Shown here in pieces: positions 21,701-33,700 of a DNA stretch of 64,000 nucleotides. The notes under the pieces were generated by a model that saw only the letters and a list, made by a program, of their open reading frames with translations, did no database searches and had not been told where the DNA came from. Both the position numbers and the translations under genes were made by a program. This DNA is from Astropecten irregularis (lineage: Eukaryota > Echinodermata > Asteroidea > Paxillosida > Astropectinidae). The stretch covers positions 15,979,217 to 16,043,216 of the forward strand of contig OZ020246.1 in assembly GCA_963971285.1 (NCBI GenBank). The letters are read 5' to 3'. Within the stretch, counting starts at the first letter, position 1, and each line of letters starts with the position of its first letter.

Positions 21701-22924
21701 TCGGATGGCTTAGAGACACTCAGGCCCTTAGCGGTGATCGGGAAAGCCAAAGCGTCCGTCACCTTGCTGATCTGCTGCAGAACAGACTCGTCAATGCTTC
21801 CACCTTTGGCTGCAGAGGTACGAATGCCAAGTTACAACAGACAATTGCTTTATAAATAACCAGTGCCAGCCCGCCCGGAGGCATTGCAGCAGCAAGTGAT
21901 GTCAACCTAAGGTAGCTAGAACAATCCTTATGGAACTTTTGGATGTCTACTGTCACTAGACATGCTAGATTGTAGACATAGACTTAGAAGGGTTGTACTT
22001 GTGCGTACGGTTCACTGACATTGTTTGCAAGTCTGTACGTGAATGCCTTCATCCAGTAAACAATATGTGGCAAAGCATCTTGGCCCAAGGATGCAAGCAC
22101 CACTAGCCCATGGCTGGATTTGATCCCACAATCTGTACATTGACCACAAGACCTTGAGTACGACAAGCCAGAACAATAGGCCACAGCACCCCACAAGAGA
22201 AGAAAAAGCCACTTACCACATATTACCACACAAACCACACTGTGGTGTATACCATACTTAATACAGATTAGAAAAGACATGTTCTCTGTTGTATGCAAGA
22301 GTGTAAGGGTCATGTTCCTGACTGTTTGTTTTAGATCTGGGGACTAATACTCACCCATGAACTCTGTTTTGGTCATCCCCTGAATGTGCTTGGGCATTTT
22401 CATGAATTCCACCAAGAATGCCGCTTTAATGGCATTGCACATTGTCTTGGCCTCATCTCGAGCTTGTGAGATATATTTGGCAACTGGAGAGAAAAGCACA
22501 CACACAGAAACATTATATTTATACAAGTAACTAATAAATGAATATTTCAGAAAAAAATCCTCTTATGACAAAAAGGAGTTCAGACAAAAGAAAATTTGAT
22601 TAGTGATAAATGCCTTGATAAAGGTTGGTATCTTTTTTTCTTTTTTTTAATTTATTTTTAATCATTCCATCTTTTTAATCTGTATGGATCAGAATTATCT
22701 TCAATTTATGGAGAAGCAAACTAAAAAAAGAAATAGGCCCCTGATTATCTTTTTAATTTCAAGCTTAGCAGGTTGTGGTGTTCACCTCTCATGTCAAAGT
22801 CCTCAAGGTACAAGTCCAGATTCTTCTGTCTCTCCTCGCTAGTTGAGGAGTTACCACTCTCCTCATCTGCTGACTGGGTCTTAGATGACGATGCCACTAC
22901 CTTAGTCCGTCGTTTCTTAGGCAT
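18769..22924 (-). CDS. CDCA8: CDCA8 (borealin), chromosomal passenger complex subunit
   Basis: Sure exons: 22786-22924, 22355-22483, 21545-21809, 20763-20908, 20046-20153, 19240-19384 and 18769-18900. A small extra exon at about 21124-21169 or 21183 is needed to keep frame between 21545 and 20908, but its acceptor is unresolved. The start is ATG at 22924 (MPKKRRTKVVASSS). NLDLYLEDFDM plus VAKYISQARDEAKTMCNAIK matches the borealin N-terminal helix that joins survivin and INCENP. KTTRNQFVTPATKTGK, GWDTPLVTPKFDPR and LPVTPATCVMRNAKRGE match the TP-rich middle of human borealin (VTPAVGR, LTPRFDSRVFKTPGLR). The last exon (ATRKNILLLQSNLAKILQ) matches the C-terminal dimerisation helix. Family role: targets Aurora B to centromeres and the midzone in mitosis. 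Exon 3 shows a tandem duplication of its 3' end including the donor. The gene is head to head with AIRIM. Confidence -1.
19021..19176. repeat. Near-perfect 156-bp hairpin (fold-back element) in CDCA8 intron
   Basis: It starts CCAGGGGCTGATTTCACTAA and ends TTAGTGAAATCGGCCCCTGG. Arms of about 60 nt pair nearly throughout, including GATGGATTTGG against CCAAATCCATC and GCGATGAT against ATCATCGC; the loop is near 19100. It lies between the last two coding exons of CDCA8. Related but less regular elements sit at 13401-13555 and 20296-20460. Confidence -1.
20296..20680. repeat. Two adjacent fold-back repeats in CDCA8 intron
   Basis: The first (20296-20460) runs from CAGGGGGCCGATTTTCACAA to GTGATTTCCAGCCCACAGGG. 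The second (20453-20680) starts CAGGGGCCAATTTCATGGAG and ends CCATGGAATTGACCCCAG, with 'gcttagcaca'-type motifs inside. Both have inverted ends and no coding capacity. Confidence -1.
21339..21420 (-). repeat. SINE fragment in CDCA8 intron
   Basis: Minus strand holds the B-box-like GGGTTCAAATCCCCCTCTAG followed by the family tail 'ttatttttcttgttcaac'. The 5' part is missing or unrecognisable. Confidence -1.
21448..21629 (-). repeat. 91-bp tandem duplication of CDCA8 exon 3 end with its splice donor
   Basis: The block starting GGTCACCTTTCAACAACTGA at 21448 recurs at 21539 with only a few differences, period 91 bp. On the coding strand each copy holds the end of exon 3 (KTVGRISNKPQ..) and an identical AG/gtgacc donor. 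Using the upstream donor (exon end 21545) keeps the frame open. Reading through to the second donor meets a stop and shifts frame, since 91 is not a multiple of three. Confidence -1.
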
Positions 22925-24019
22925 GATGATGATCTGTTGGATTACTTTTCACTGAACAGGGAGAGGAGAAAAACTTTTTATTTTGTTTGCACCGGCATTC
23001 TTTCTGCAAATTGCTATTTTGCTGTTCCCTTACTCTACTTGGCCAATTTGCAGTAGGCTAGTATATAGAACGTGCCTCTGGCAGTGAAGGCCAGCATGAC
23101 GTATCGAGAATTGTCCAGAAGAATGATGGTGCCGGCAAAATATACACTTCCAAGGTTTTCATTCAGAAAGGGCAGTTCATGAAGCACAGACATACATAAC
23201 ATTCTGGCAAGTTCAGCTCGTTCAGCACGCAATTTTAAAATAATTGGGCGACCAAAAATAAATCAAACTTTGTCTTTGCCCTTCAAAATTGCACACGGCC
23301 CAGGTACAATTTGAAACATGCGCAGCTGGCCAGACCAGTTGGGCCCACGGGATTGAGAATTGCGGTCAACATACGAATATGATCCTTACCCCGGCGGTAG
23401 TCCCTACCATCAATATTCATGTCCCTGATGTGTACACAGTATATACAATACAGTACTCGTACAAGTACAATACACAGTTCACACATCATGACACATGACA
23501 CTGCACCACATACAGTGTCGGCAGGCCAAGCAGACCACCGTCACATCCTTGCAAAAAATTTTCCGTTTTCAGTATCTGATCAACTCATCAAGTTAATGTA
23601 AGGGCTCCAGAGATTTCTAATCTTACCTGATTACGGCAACTTCCTAAAAATGACTCTTTCCTTCACTAACGGGCGAAAGTAAGGTGAATATGTTTTTAAA
23701 ATCCGCAAAATAACAACGTTTTCGAACACCAAAGATTAAAAACATTTAAGTTGGCGCTCAGATAACCGATCTGTAAATGGAAAGCGCCCTCTCTTGAGGA
23801 AAACAGTAACGTTTGTGGAAGGGCGCCCTCATGTGTTAGAGTCCCACCGAGGTCCACGTGCATGTGCGATTTGTAAACAACCAAGTACAACGATGCCGAC
23901 AAAATTGAGACTTTTCGGTAGTTTTTCTTCTCTGAAAAGTGTAAATTCAAGGTGGAGTAGTTGCAGTGGGTATTTTCAGTGCACGAGCAACGTGATCGAT
24001 TGATATACACGCTCCAGAC
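22925..24019. promoter_or_regulatory. Shared divergent promoter interval of CDCA8 and AIRIM
   Basis: The 1,095-bp space between the two start codons, with genes pointing away from each other. It includes GC-moderate sequence near both starts, and a CACGTG E-box-like motif at about 23855. No TATA box is evident on either side. Human CDCA8 and C1orf109 are also head to head, as I recall, so a two-way promoter is likely by inference. Confidence -1.
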
Positions 24020-26422
24020 ATGTCAGACGTGCAAAAAGTACTGCACACTTCCGGGGCAACAGACAGTGTTTACAAACAACTTAGGAAATCGTTCAAGATG
24101 GTCAGCCAGCAGCAAGCCGTGTGGAAGACGGCATCAGAAAGCTCCATCTCACTGGTACAGGCGCTGGTCAATCATGCCGAGCAGCTCCAGTGCTGTCGCC
24201 GTGTGATGTCATTGGAGACCGACCATGATCATCCGTCAACCGTAGTGAAGCAGTTTCCTGATGTTCAGCGCAGGCTGGAATACAAGTTGATGCGCTCCAT
24301 GGAAATGATTCTAGCCAAGCTGCATTCCGACATGTAAGCAATTCTTCCACTCGGTAACATAGTATAAGTAGACGGGCTCAATTGCAGAATACCCCGCCAC
24401 TCACCTCTCCCTCATTCATGTCATTGAACCCGTGTGCAATGTCGTTCTTGACCGCTCATAAATTATGTTTATGCACAGAGTTTTTGAGTGGCAGGGTTTT
24501 TTGCAATTAGCCCAGATGAAACATTCGATGGAAAAAAAAGTATCCTCTAAGATTTGTGCAGCCTTCGACAAAGATTCTGCTAGGATCAAAACGTCTCAGG
24601 CCCTCCTAACTCCAAGCGCTCTAAGATTTGAAAAGAGTTATGTTACTGGATACAAATCATGTTGAGCTTCAATCTCAGCTTTGTTACACTGGGGTAGCAT
24701 ATCTGAAAATCGAGTTTTTACCTTGGCTTTTTTAAATGGATTTTTAATGGATAGCTTCATTGAGACGGCATTTTTAAACTGGTGAAAGCCGGGTTTCTCT
24801 GATCTTTTTATTTTCAGGCAAACTATGGAGGCAGTTTGCAGGAAACACTCTCAGCACAGCGAGCATTCACTCAGGGTATATCACAACCACTACAGGGAGA
24901 TGGGCGTGGCTAAGGTAGCAGCCAGATCATCAACGTGGCCCTCTATAGCTGACATGCTTCGATGGCTCGCAGATATCGACGAACTCTACACCAGGCTGTA
25001 TCCTTAGGAAACTAACTGTCTTAACCTCACCTTAGTATCCCATCCAACCTAACCCGACCCTCTCTGAACCTCATAAAACCTCAACCCCAAGGGGTATTCC
25101 CCTAATAAAACCAGTCAAGTGTGAGAGCATGTAGCAAACTGTAGGGATGACATGATAAAAGTAAAGGATACCACAATTATGCTGAAATTTTCTTTTCTTG
25201 AAAAGTGAACAAAGAAAAATTTACTGGATTCGAACCAGGGACCTCAAAATTACCATTGGTGTGGCGCACTTTACCAACTGAGCTATCCATCCCTATGTTG
25301 GTGGTGTCCCTTTCAATGTCTTAAAATCCAGTCAGTTAAATTCTTTTGGTTATTTGATTAGGGGGCCAATAAGATTATCTTTCATTAGAAAATTCAGATC
25401 GATATTGTGGCTGTCAAAGTTGCATTGATCAATCATTACATTAGGATGCCTGTTGCAGATAAACATCTTGGAAAAAGTCTGGTATTCTCTTTAACTTCGA
25501 ACCAATGTCCCAGATATGCTGAAAAGAGATGGCTTTATGATACCATCTCATATGGTAACTTGGATGAGCTGCAGAATCTGACCAGAAGATGGAAGAAAAA
25601 CGATACACAGCTGACTCAAGTACAAAGTAAGAATGCTTAGAGACATCAGAATGACGCTACCTAAGTTGTTATTCTCAATTGTTATCATCAGTATCAGCAT
25701 TATAATATGCATATTACACTTCAAATACGTATTGTACTAAATTGACTCTGATTTGACATTACAAGTTTGTTGGAAAGTAGAGAACAAGTTTAGATACGTT
25801 TTGAAAATGTGAGACCTAGCACCACAAGATAGGTGGACCCAGCTGAAGTACCCAGCCGGATTTGAATTCAAAATTGTGACTACGGCTTTGGCTGTTGCTA
25901 AGCATGTCTTCACCTGCAGCTGCAGGGGGGCTGTTGCCCCTAGCGACAAATGTAGCCATAGGCGGTCAGCCTGAGCTAGCTCTACTTCTGCACTGAAAGA
26001 GCTTGTGAAAGAGCTTTCCAATTTGTAATGATACGTTTAATAGTGTTCATAACACAATTTCTGCTGTCACAAACAAGACAGTTAAGCAGATCTTACTGGG
26101 GATATCAACTGAATGTTGCCCTTGATGAATAGCTACCCGGTGACTTTCCATTCAATCTGTCATATACAAGGCTCACACACATATAACAAAATAATAAATA
26201 ACAATCAAATGAATAAATTAAATTGACATCATATTATTTAAAGCAGCTGGTGCTTTAGCACATTGTGCATATGCCTAATTAAACAATCTCGCTAGCACAC
26301 TTAAAAAGTCAAAACAAAATAGGGTCTTCATTCAAATAAGACTTATACTAAACTGTGAATTTTGTGTTTGTATCCTTACAGATGTTTTGGCACGTGCGAC
26401 ATTCTTCATGTCTGATTCCTAA
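24020..26422 (+). CDS. AIRIM: AIRIM (C1orf109), AFG2-interacting ribosome maturation factor, complete
   Basis: Four exons: 24020-24333, 24818-24997, 25514-25626 and 26382-26422, giving 215 residues (human 203). Phases close at each GT-AG junction. Exon 1 has QQQAVWKTASESSISLVQ and FPDVQRRLEYK, matching human EQQGLWQSALRDCQPLLS and FPDLKERLRRK. Exon 2 gives SIADMLRWLADIDELY, matching SVADMLEWLQDIERHY. Exon 3 gives SYGNLDELQNLTRRW. The 41-nt last exon gives VLARATFFMSDS and a stop, matching ILLNVSFFLEE. Family role: helical partner of AFG2A/AFG2B (SPATA5/SPATA5L1) and CINP in the 55LCC complex, which recycles shuttling factors from cytoplasmic pre-60S ribosomes. Exon 2 ends at a weak gtatcc donor. 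It is the only plus-strand gene here and sits divergent from CDCA8. Confidence -1.
24545..24645 (+). repeat. Small dispersed motif, copy 1 (GATTCTGCTAGGATC-AAAACG)
   Basis: Reads GCCTTCGACAAAGATTCTGC then TAGGATCAAAACGTCTCAGG. The near-identical unit recurs at 46822-46915. A short stem (GATYCT / AGGATC) followed by RAAACG resembles the catalytic-strand side of a decayed hammerhead-like motif. It lies in AIRIM intron 1. Confidence -1.
25195..25325 (-). repeat. tRNA-derived SINE in AIRIM intron 2
   Basis: Minus strand: head (acaccaccaacataggg), A-box TAGCTCAGTTGGTAAAG, B-box GGTTCGAATCC, tail 'tttctttgttcactttt'. Same family as 8690 and 8950. Confidence -1.
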
Positions 26423-26884
26423 GGAATATAGAGCGGGAATTTAATAGTGGTTGTTACCGTGGTAACCATCATCAGTCAATGGGAGCATTCGTCACGTCAG
26501 CGCGTTGCTGCATCATGTACCTTTGAGAGGTACTCATTCTGTCTTATGAGGGCTATCCCCAGGCAGCCTCGCGACCCATCCCCATCTTGGCAAAATAACA
26601 ATCCATCTGACAAAACCACATGTCATGTGGACGCCCTACTGGGTGAGTCCTACCAGTATGGTAACCATAGTAGACAATAATGACTATAGTTGGACTATTA
26701 AGTCAGCCTGAACTTGGCCAATAGTTAAAGATGTGCAAAGGAATTTTGAAGTTTTAATGTTCCACTGGTTACCAATAGCACAGTGTATTCAAACCAATAG
26801 CATAGAACCAGTGACAACTCATGAGTGTGTCCCAGATTGAGGCATGTATGGAATAGAAATTTCATAGGAAATCTCAACATTTAA

Positions 26885-27225
26885 TTAGGCATGAAAAGTC
26901 TTCCTTGATCAAACAGGATTACCAACCAAATGTTCATGTGATGTTTAAATTGTTAACTGTTTTTCACTTGTATTCGGCCATTGTTTGCTGAGCATAACAT
27001 TGACAATGAATTTTGGCTGGCATTCTGATTTTATTTACCAAGGTTTTATGCTTAAGCAAATTTGGTGCTTAAGCAGCTGTATGAAATTGGTTCATGGTTG
27101 ATTTCATTACACTGTTGATGCTACAATAGCCTGACGAACTGAGGCGGTGAAAAATTCACCAATGAACGCCCCTGTCCTTTTAGCCTGATGAAGACTAATG
27201 ATTGCATGTTCCTTTTCAAATACAG
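26885..27225 (+). repeat. Dispersed repeat 'TTTGCTGAGCATAACATT', copy 1
   Basis: Blocks CATTGTTTGCTGAGCATAAC, TTTATTTACCAAGGTTTTAT, TGGTGCTTAAGCAGCTGTAT and GGTTGATTTCATTACACTG occur in the same order at 32765-33092 in a lectin intron, and partly inverted at 52590-52838. It is a fold-back family with ends like 'caatttcatagagctgcttaagca'. Confidence -1.
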
Positions 27226-27434
27226 TACAATTTGATTATTTATATTAATATGAATTCTCTGTACAATTTTTTTTTATACAGCTTTATAAGTTACAAAAGC
27301 ACATGTATGTTAAATAGTATACACAAGTACACATGAATAAATATACACTAAAATGTCACTTAATAAAAACAATAGTAATGATATTTTCAGTTAATTTTGG
27401 CTGCAGGATATTATTGTTATGTTTTAGTGCTTTA

Positions 27435-27782
27435 AAGGTAATATCATACTTTGTTTTTTGTCAAAGAAATGCAGATTCATGAGCAAAAATATCAAGGAAG
27501 ATACAGTAACAGTCATCTGTGAAATTTTCAGTCCCATACAGACTGTGCCCACTTTTTGAGAAAACAGTGACAACGCCCACAGTATTTTAAAAAATCTTTT
27601 CACCATTATTTTTTATCTTTGAGGGATCAAAATTGATTTTGGACATTGCTTTTACTCTTTTTCTGGTTTAAGAACAATTTTAACGGTATATGTTTCTACT
27701 ATCACCATCTTTATACCCTGTAAGTTGTAGGGAAATCTGTGAATATTTCTGTTTCAGTATGCTACCAAAGTATGATAGTAAA
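27435..27782. mobile_element. TA-flanked MITE, near-complete copy
   Basis: Begins AAGGTAATATCATACTTTG after a TA and ends ACCAAAGTATGATAGTA. Interior blocks (cagattcatgagcaaaaatatc, cacctttttgagaaaacagtg-like, ccatctttataccctg) match the copies at 6738 and 30323. The right end is slightly eroded. Confidence -1.
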
Positions 27783-29090
27783 ATCTGAAATCTCTCAAAG
27801 TTCTCATTTCATGGTGGATTTTTCGTAATAAGTGTTTGCGTGGTTAAAGCAGTACATCGTGCTCAAAAGAAACGATGCAAAGCTTGTAGAAAAAAAAACC
27901 TCCGGGAAAAGTGACAAGAGGCTCCCAATAGATATTGTCAACGGGGAAAAGCCTCAAGTATGCCGTCTGAGGACCTGCCTTTTCCCCGCTCAGGCACACA
28001 CACCCATACACACATCTAGTATCTACACACCATAACCAAACATGATTATTGGTATAATTGTCAATAATTTAATGGAATTGCAACGCTCAATGCTGGGGCC
28101 CATTACATGTCATAATTAAATTGACTCTTTCGATTTTCAGCGGAGGTTCCACGCCGTCGCCGTGCATGGTGACTTAAAGGTACATTACAGGTACATTACA
28201 TTAGTGCGGCCATATGTGTCCTGAGTAAAAGGCCTGAGGGCTTACACGGCGAAGCTGGAGCCTTTCTTCGGCTTCGTCTTGTGGCCCAATCCCTTCATTT
28301 CGTTTAATTATGCATATAGGCAGCAGCGAAATAAGTGCCAAGCCTGGTTTCTTAAAGGCCCCTTGGTTCAAGCCACATGCTAAGTTCTATTTTGATATAC
28401 CTGTTACTTTGTAATGGATGTCCTAAGATATCGCAACGACGGCTCTCATGAAAAGAAACAAAACAGATTGGAAAAAGAAAATACACCGCCCAAAATATGT
28501 CATAGGCCTGGTGGCTGTTTGGAACAGGTGCCAAATTCACGGCCCCGCTTAGGCACACAAATTTGCTAAACACGAAATGGTCTTAATTGAAAAACATGAT
28601 TAACAACCAAATTTCCATTTGTATCACTTGTGCTTGTTCTCTGGCTGTTGTTCACTGACCATGAATATTAAATGGTATGTTTAATGGTGGTTGGTTTTCA
28701 TGTTCAGGGATGTGAGTGGCAACATACAAAAAAGAAAAATACCACGGAAAAAGCTTAAAAGAAGTTCCTATACTTTTGTATGATACAGAGCAGGCGTACA
28801 AAAAAACTGAGATTCTTAGTTAAAATCTTAACAAAAAAATCCGGGAATTCAGATCTAAATCTGAAGTTTTGCATCAATGTTTATTGGGCAAGAAATTTGT
28901 TGTGCTAAGCGATATATTTTGTGCCTTGCAGCTTCATGGAATTGGCCCCCAGGTGGCTGTTATATGAACTCATGGACATGTTCCATCCCTCGAACTTGTT
29001 TTTACTAAATTGTGTTTTGTTTTATTTTGTTTTGGTGATTTCCGCAGTACATAATGCCTACGCCGACATAGTTTTTTACGTACTTGCTTA

Positions 29091-29428
29091 AAGGTATAGC
29101 ATCATATTTTGGTAAGAAACCAAAACAGAAATGTTCACAGATTTACCTATAACTTACAGGGTATGAAGATGGCGGTGGTAGAAACAAACGTTTTCCGCCC
29201 TAAATGGTGTATTTATCCAGAAATGAGTAAAACAACGGCCGAAAATCTTTTTGATCTTTTAAAAGATCCAAAATTAAAGAGAAACGACTTAAGAAATACT
29301 GTGGCTGTTTTTCACTGTGTGTTTTTTTTCAAAAAGTGGGCAACGTATGGGACTGAAATATTCAGAGATGACTGTTACTGTATCTGTCTTGGTATTTTTG
29401 TCCATGAATCTGTATTTCTTTGACCTTT
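29091..29428. mobile_element. TA-flanked MITE, right end eroded
   Basis: After a TA it starts AAGGTATAGCATCATATTTTG, then 'ccaaaacagaaatgttcacag', 'gtatgaagatggcggtggtag' and 'tccatgaatctgtatttcttt'. The right terminal repeat is missing. Orientation is opposite to 30323 by its interior. Confidence -1.
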
Positions 29429-30322
29429 AATTGCACGTAACAATGGTACGTTATGATGCTGGGGCCATTTTCAAAAGCTATACAAAAATATTATGGACTG
29501 CGCATTTCATTTCGTGATTTCAATTCCCAATATAGGCACTAGCTAGTCCAACCAACCATGCAGAATAATCAATAATTATACGTCCATACAATACAATACA
29601 ATACAATACGATAGACCTGTGTTAATTGCAATTGCCTGGCATCCATTACCAGTGACCTCTTTCTGAACCATATTTATTATTTAAAGGTTACTAGCGGCCG
29701 CAATAATGAAAGAGTATCAACGACAGCAAGCCCCTTAATGAAATTTACATGAGATGCAAATGTGGGCGCCAATTCGGCCAAAGATCGGACCCCGAAAGTG
29801 ACCAACTACATGTATTTTATAATGGCCTAATGAAAGGATGCATGCAAGAAACAATTCATACTGTATGAATTATCGTCAGATTATAGCATATACGTGACAA
29901 TTATATAAAATTATGAATTTCTAGCTTCTTGATATTGAATTCACTATCAGTAAATTATCTACGTTTCGTGTATTAAATATAACCAATTATGATAAGTAAT
30001 TTTTGTTCAAAGGGCTGAACGCGTAGTTGGTGACGATCACACCTATAGGCCTACATTGATCATCAATCCTATCCAATATTCACATGAAATACACGTAAAA
30101 TACTATTAGCGAAAATCTAAAAAATAATGTATAATTTATATATTTAAAACGGTTCTTTCTAAGACAAAAACTGTAACTTGGCTTTTCATTTCTCCAACAA
30201 AATCTGTCACGAGCATTCTCCCACATTGAATTGTGAACTTTTTAAAATTGCGAATATTATTCACCTTCAAATTACATAATAACTCGACAAACAATAATTG
30301 GTATTGCCAGTTTGCTTGTCTA

Positions 30323-30681
30323 AAGGTAATATCATACTTTGGTTTTTGTCAAAGAAATCCAGATTCATGGGCAAAAATATCAAGACAGATACAATAACAG
30401 TTATCTGTAAAAAAAAAAAAAATTCAGTCCCATATACGGTGCCCACTTTTTGAGAAAACAGTGAAAAACAGCCACAGTATTTCTTAAATCTTTTCTCTTT
30501 TATTTTTAATCTTTTAAAAGATCAAAAAGATTTTCGGTCGTTGTTTTACTAATTTCTGGATAAATACACCATTTCAGGCGAAATATGTTTAACGGTATGT
30601 TTGTACCACCACCATGTTCAGTAAGTTATAGGTAAATCTGTGAATCTGTTTTGGTGTCTTACAAAAGTATGATACTACCTT
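30323..30681. mobile_element. TA-flanked MITE, complete copy (359 bp)
   Basis: Flanked by TA on both sides; starts AAGGTAATATCATACTTTGG and ends AAAGTATGATACTACCTT. Interior has an AATCTTTTAAAAGATC palindrome and a poly-A stretch. No frame for a transposase. Confidence -1.
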
Positions 30682-30786
30682 TAAACCCTACCCACCTTTC
30701 TTATGAATATATCGATTGTATATTATAATAATATTACACATTTTCCTCACCTGCATGTATCTCAAGTTGACCTCATTTTGTTGGAG

Positions 30787-33700
30787 TCAAACGTGGTTTA
30801 TAATCATGTAGATCGAGTGATCATCACTTGGACTAACCTCGACGTCTCTTGCTTTGAGGTCATACAGGCGACATTGACCGGTTGCTGCAGCGTAGTCAAA
30901 GGACAAGCACTCGGCGTGTTGGATGCAGAACCCAGCACATCTCAGACGGGATTTAGCCGTACTGGTCGACAGGGGATCAGTCTCAGAGTTTCCGATTTGA
31001 CCTCCGACGTGCATCTTTCGGAAGGTCTTGCAAGCCCGGCTGCTCAGTTGCACCTCAGGCGTCGCTTGAGTTGTTATAGGAACTGCAAAAATGAACAGGT
31101 GAAACCTGATTCCTTTAAGAGTTATACAAAATAATAGCATAATGAGCTATAATTATTATTTGCTCTCAAAGTTGGAAACGAACTTAAACGAAAGGCTTGT
31201 CATTATGCCACCATTTTGTTTTACTTTGTTTATACCGGATGTGTAAAAGTAAAGCTCAAGTACGCCCCACCCATTATGGTATAATAGGTATCACGACACT
31301 TCGGGCAGTAGTTTTGGCCATTTGGGCTGGACCCGACCATAGCGCTTTATGGGCAGTAGTTGAGTGTGTTAAAATACTGAGCCAGCAAGGTATACATGCA
31401 GATGACAACACAGCCTATTCAAAAATTAATGACCGACATAAACACAAATCTGGAATTACAGACAAGAGACCGATGAACTATTTGTTCTGTTTCAAATGTT
31501 TCACTTTTTGCAAAACCCCCCATGACATGGGCCAAAACACGCGCCAAAAGAGTGTTCAAAGATTTCGGAGGAACACTGACTAAAATGAACAAATAGGCCT
31601 ACGTCGTTGTTTTAAACAAAGAAATACAAGCTCTGATGAGTTAATGACGAACTATAATAGGTCTACCTTCTGTCGTCGCTTGATCAGGGGGACACTCTCC
31701 GGCTGTATACTCGTCCACACGGACTTCACCGAGCTGCAAAAGTGCCTTTGTGACATCAGGACTGGTTGGATCGATGTCAAGTGTCACATATCTGGCCATC
31801 CTTGGTGTATCACATAGGAATACAACCGTGGCACCATTATTGGACTGGGCCCTCGTTGCCGGTAGACCGCACGGCTGGTTGTCGGCGTAGTTTGAGCTCA
31901 GACCGGCTCTGGCCACTGCAGCCGTGAAACGGTATTCGCCTGCCGAAAAAGAGAGAGAGAAAAGGAAGAAAATTGTAACTGAGGACTCAGAGAGCAAAAG
32001 TGTCCGATGAGCTAGCAATGCTTATACCTATAAGCTCTTGGTTTATACAATAAGTGTGGGACACGTGACTATATATATGTAGTGTTGTGATGTTTCACTG
32101 ATTACAACCAATGACCAACCTGCATTGTGTTAAAGAACGAACTATAGTCACTTTCTATAGTGTCGGCTGCAGAAAAACACCCTTAAGTTTGGGTAAAGAA
32201 AAGTGACGAATTCTCCGGAGTCCTTTCCTTCAACATTGAATTTGAGTTTAACCTCTCTCTCATAATGGACAACATCATCATCAGAATCGTTACAACAATC
32301 AGAATAACCAGAATCAAACCTTACCGCAACAGCCCTGTCTGAGTATGACGGTGATTTTCCCCAAACAGTGACTGGTTCCCAAGTCTACTCGCCACCAAGG
32401 GTGCGGATCCCCTGCATCTGAACAATTAAAGACAGTTTTCTCATTGTCAAATCATGAATAGTCTGAACTGCGGCCTCTTTTTGTATTATTTTCGTCCTAA
32501 TTAGGCGGCACTCAATCTGAAATCCAAATGAATCAGTCTTCAATACATCCTAGTCGAGACTATGGGTGCATTCGTTTAGCTAACACGGGTCAGCCCTTAT
32601 TGGGAATGGTCGTGTTTTACTGCACAAAACAAGCGAGAGAATGGGGACGAGGTTGACTGGTGTCAACCCGGGGGAGCTAAACGAATGCACCCTATAAGGG
32701 ATAATATTCGGGCCAGGGGACATCATGAGGTCAAGTTTCTTAGAGCTGCTTAATCACAAAATGTCCTAAAACATGACAAGTCTTCCCTTAACCAAACAGG
32801 ATTTCCAACCAAATTTTCATGTATTAATTTTACTGCTTTCGGCTTGTATTCGGTCATTGTTTGCTGAGCATAACATTCACAAGAGGTTTTGGCCGGGATA
32901 CTGATTTTATTTACCAATGTTTTATGCTCAAGCAAATTTTGGTGCTTAAGCAGCTGTATGAAATTGGCCCATGGTTGATTTCATTACACTGTTGATGCTA
33001 CGAACTGAGGTGGTGAACAATTCACCAATGACCGCCCCTGTACTTTGTTTTAGCCTACTGAAGACTAATGATTGCATGGTCCTTTTCAAATACGGCCATT
33101 TTTTGCTGAGCACAATATTCACACGGAATTTTAGCTGGCATAATGCTTTTATTTACTAAGGTTTTTTGGTGCTTATAAGCAAATGTTGGTGCTTAAGCAG
33201 CTCCATGAAACTGTCCCAGTTCTTACCAGCAGTGTGCGAGAATGTCGAAATGCTGCCATCTACTGCATTTCCTGCTGGGTAGTATCCCGTTCCTTGTGAC
33301 GCTGTTTTACCAATGACGGACAGAGCTGTAAAAAGAAAATCCCCCAGAACTTCAAATAACAATATGGACGTCAAACGGTTAACTTCCAAAATTAAGATAA
33401 TAATAGGCCTGATGCAAATTGCACGTAATATGGCTAGGTTACATTAGGGCGTGTACAATGTTGGAAGGTCACAGAACAGCATTCACACTGTCTCACTGCT
33501 CACTGCTGTCTATCCAGCATGTACATGAAAAATTAAGCCTGTGAAAATTTGACCTCAATCCGACATCTGAGTCCCACGAACCCGACTCAGTTTTTCTCAT
33601 AAAAAAATAGGCTTATAAAAGAAGGATTGTTGATCTTGCCAGGATCCAAAATGTTGTTGGTGTTTGGTTTTACTCTTTCTGGATAAATACACCATTTCAG

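Larger units (their letters stand above)
26423..30786. other. Interval between AIRIM and the left lectin gene
   Basis: No coding exon was recognised. It holds the repeats listed separately (26885-27225, 27435-27782, 29091-29428, 30323-30681), a fold-back remnant around 28555-28955 ending in CTTCATGGAATTGGCCCCCAG-type sequence, and a short ATACA array at 29585-29609. Confidence -1.

Noticed and set aside
26423-30322. Further lectin exons downstream of 30838
   Set aside because: I searched by eye for FTP, PAN or other extracellular motifs on minus and found none; only repeats are visible.
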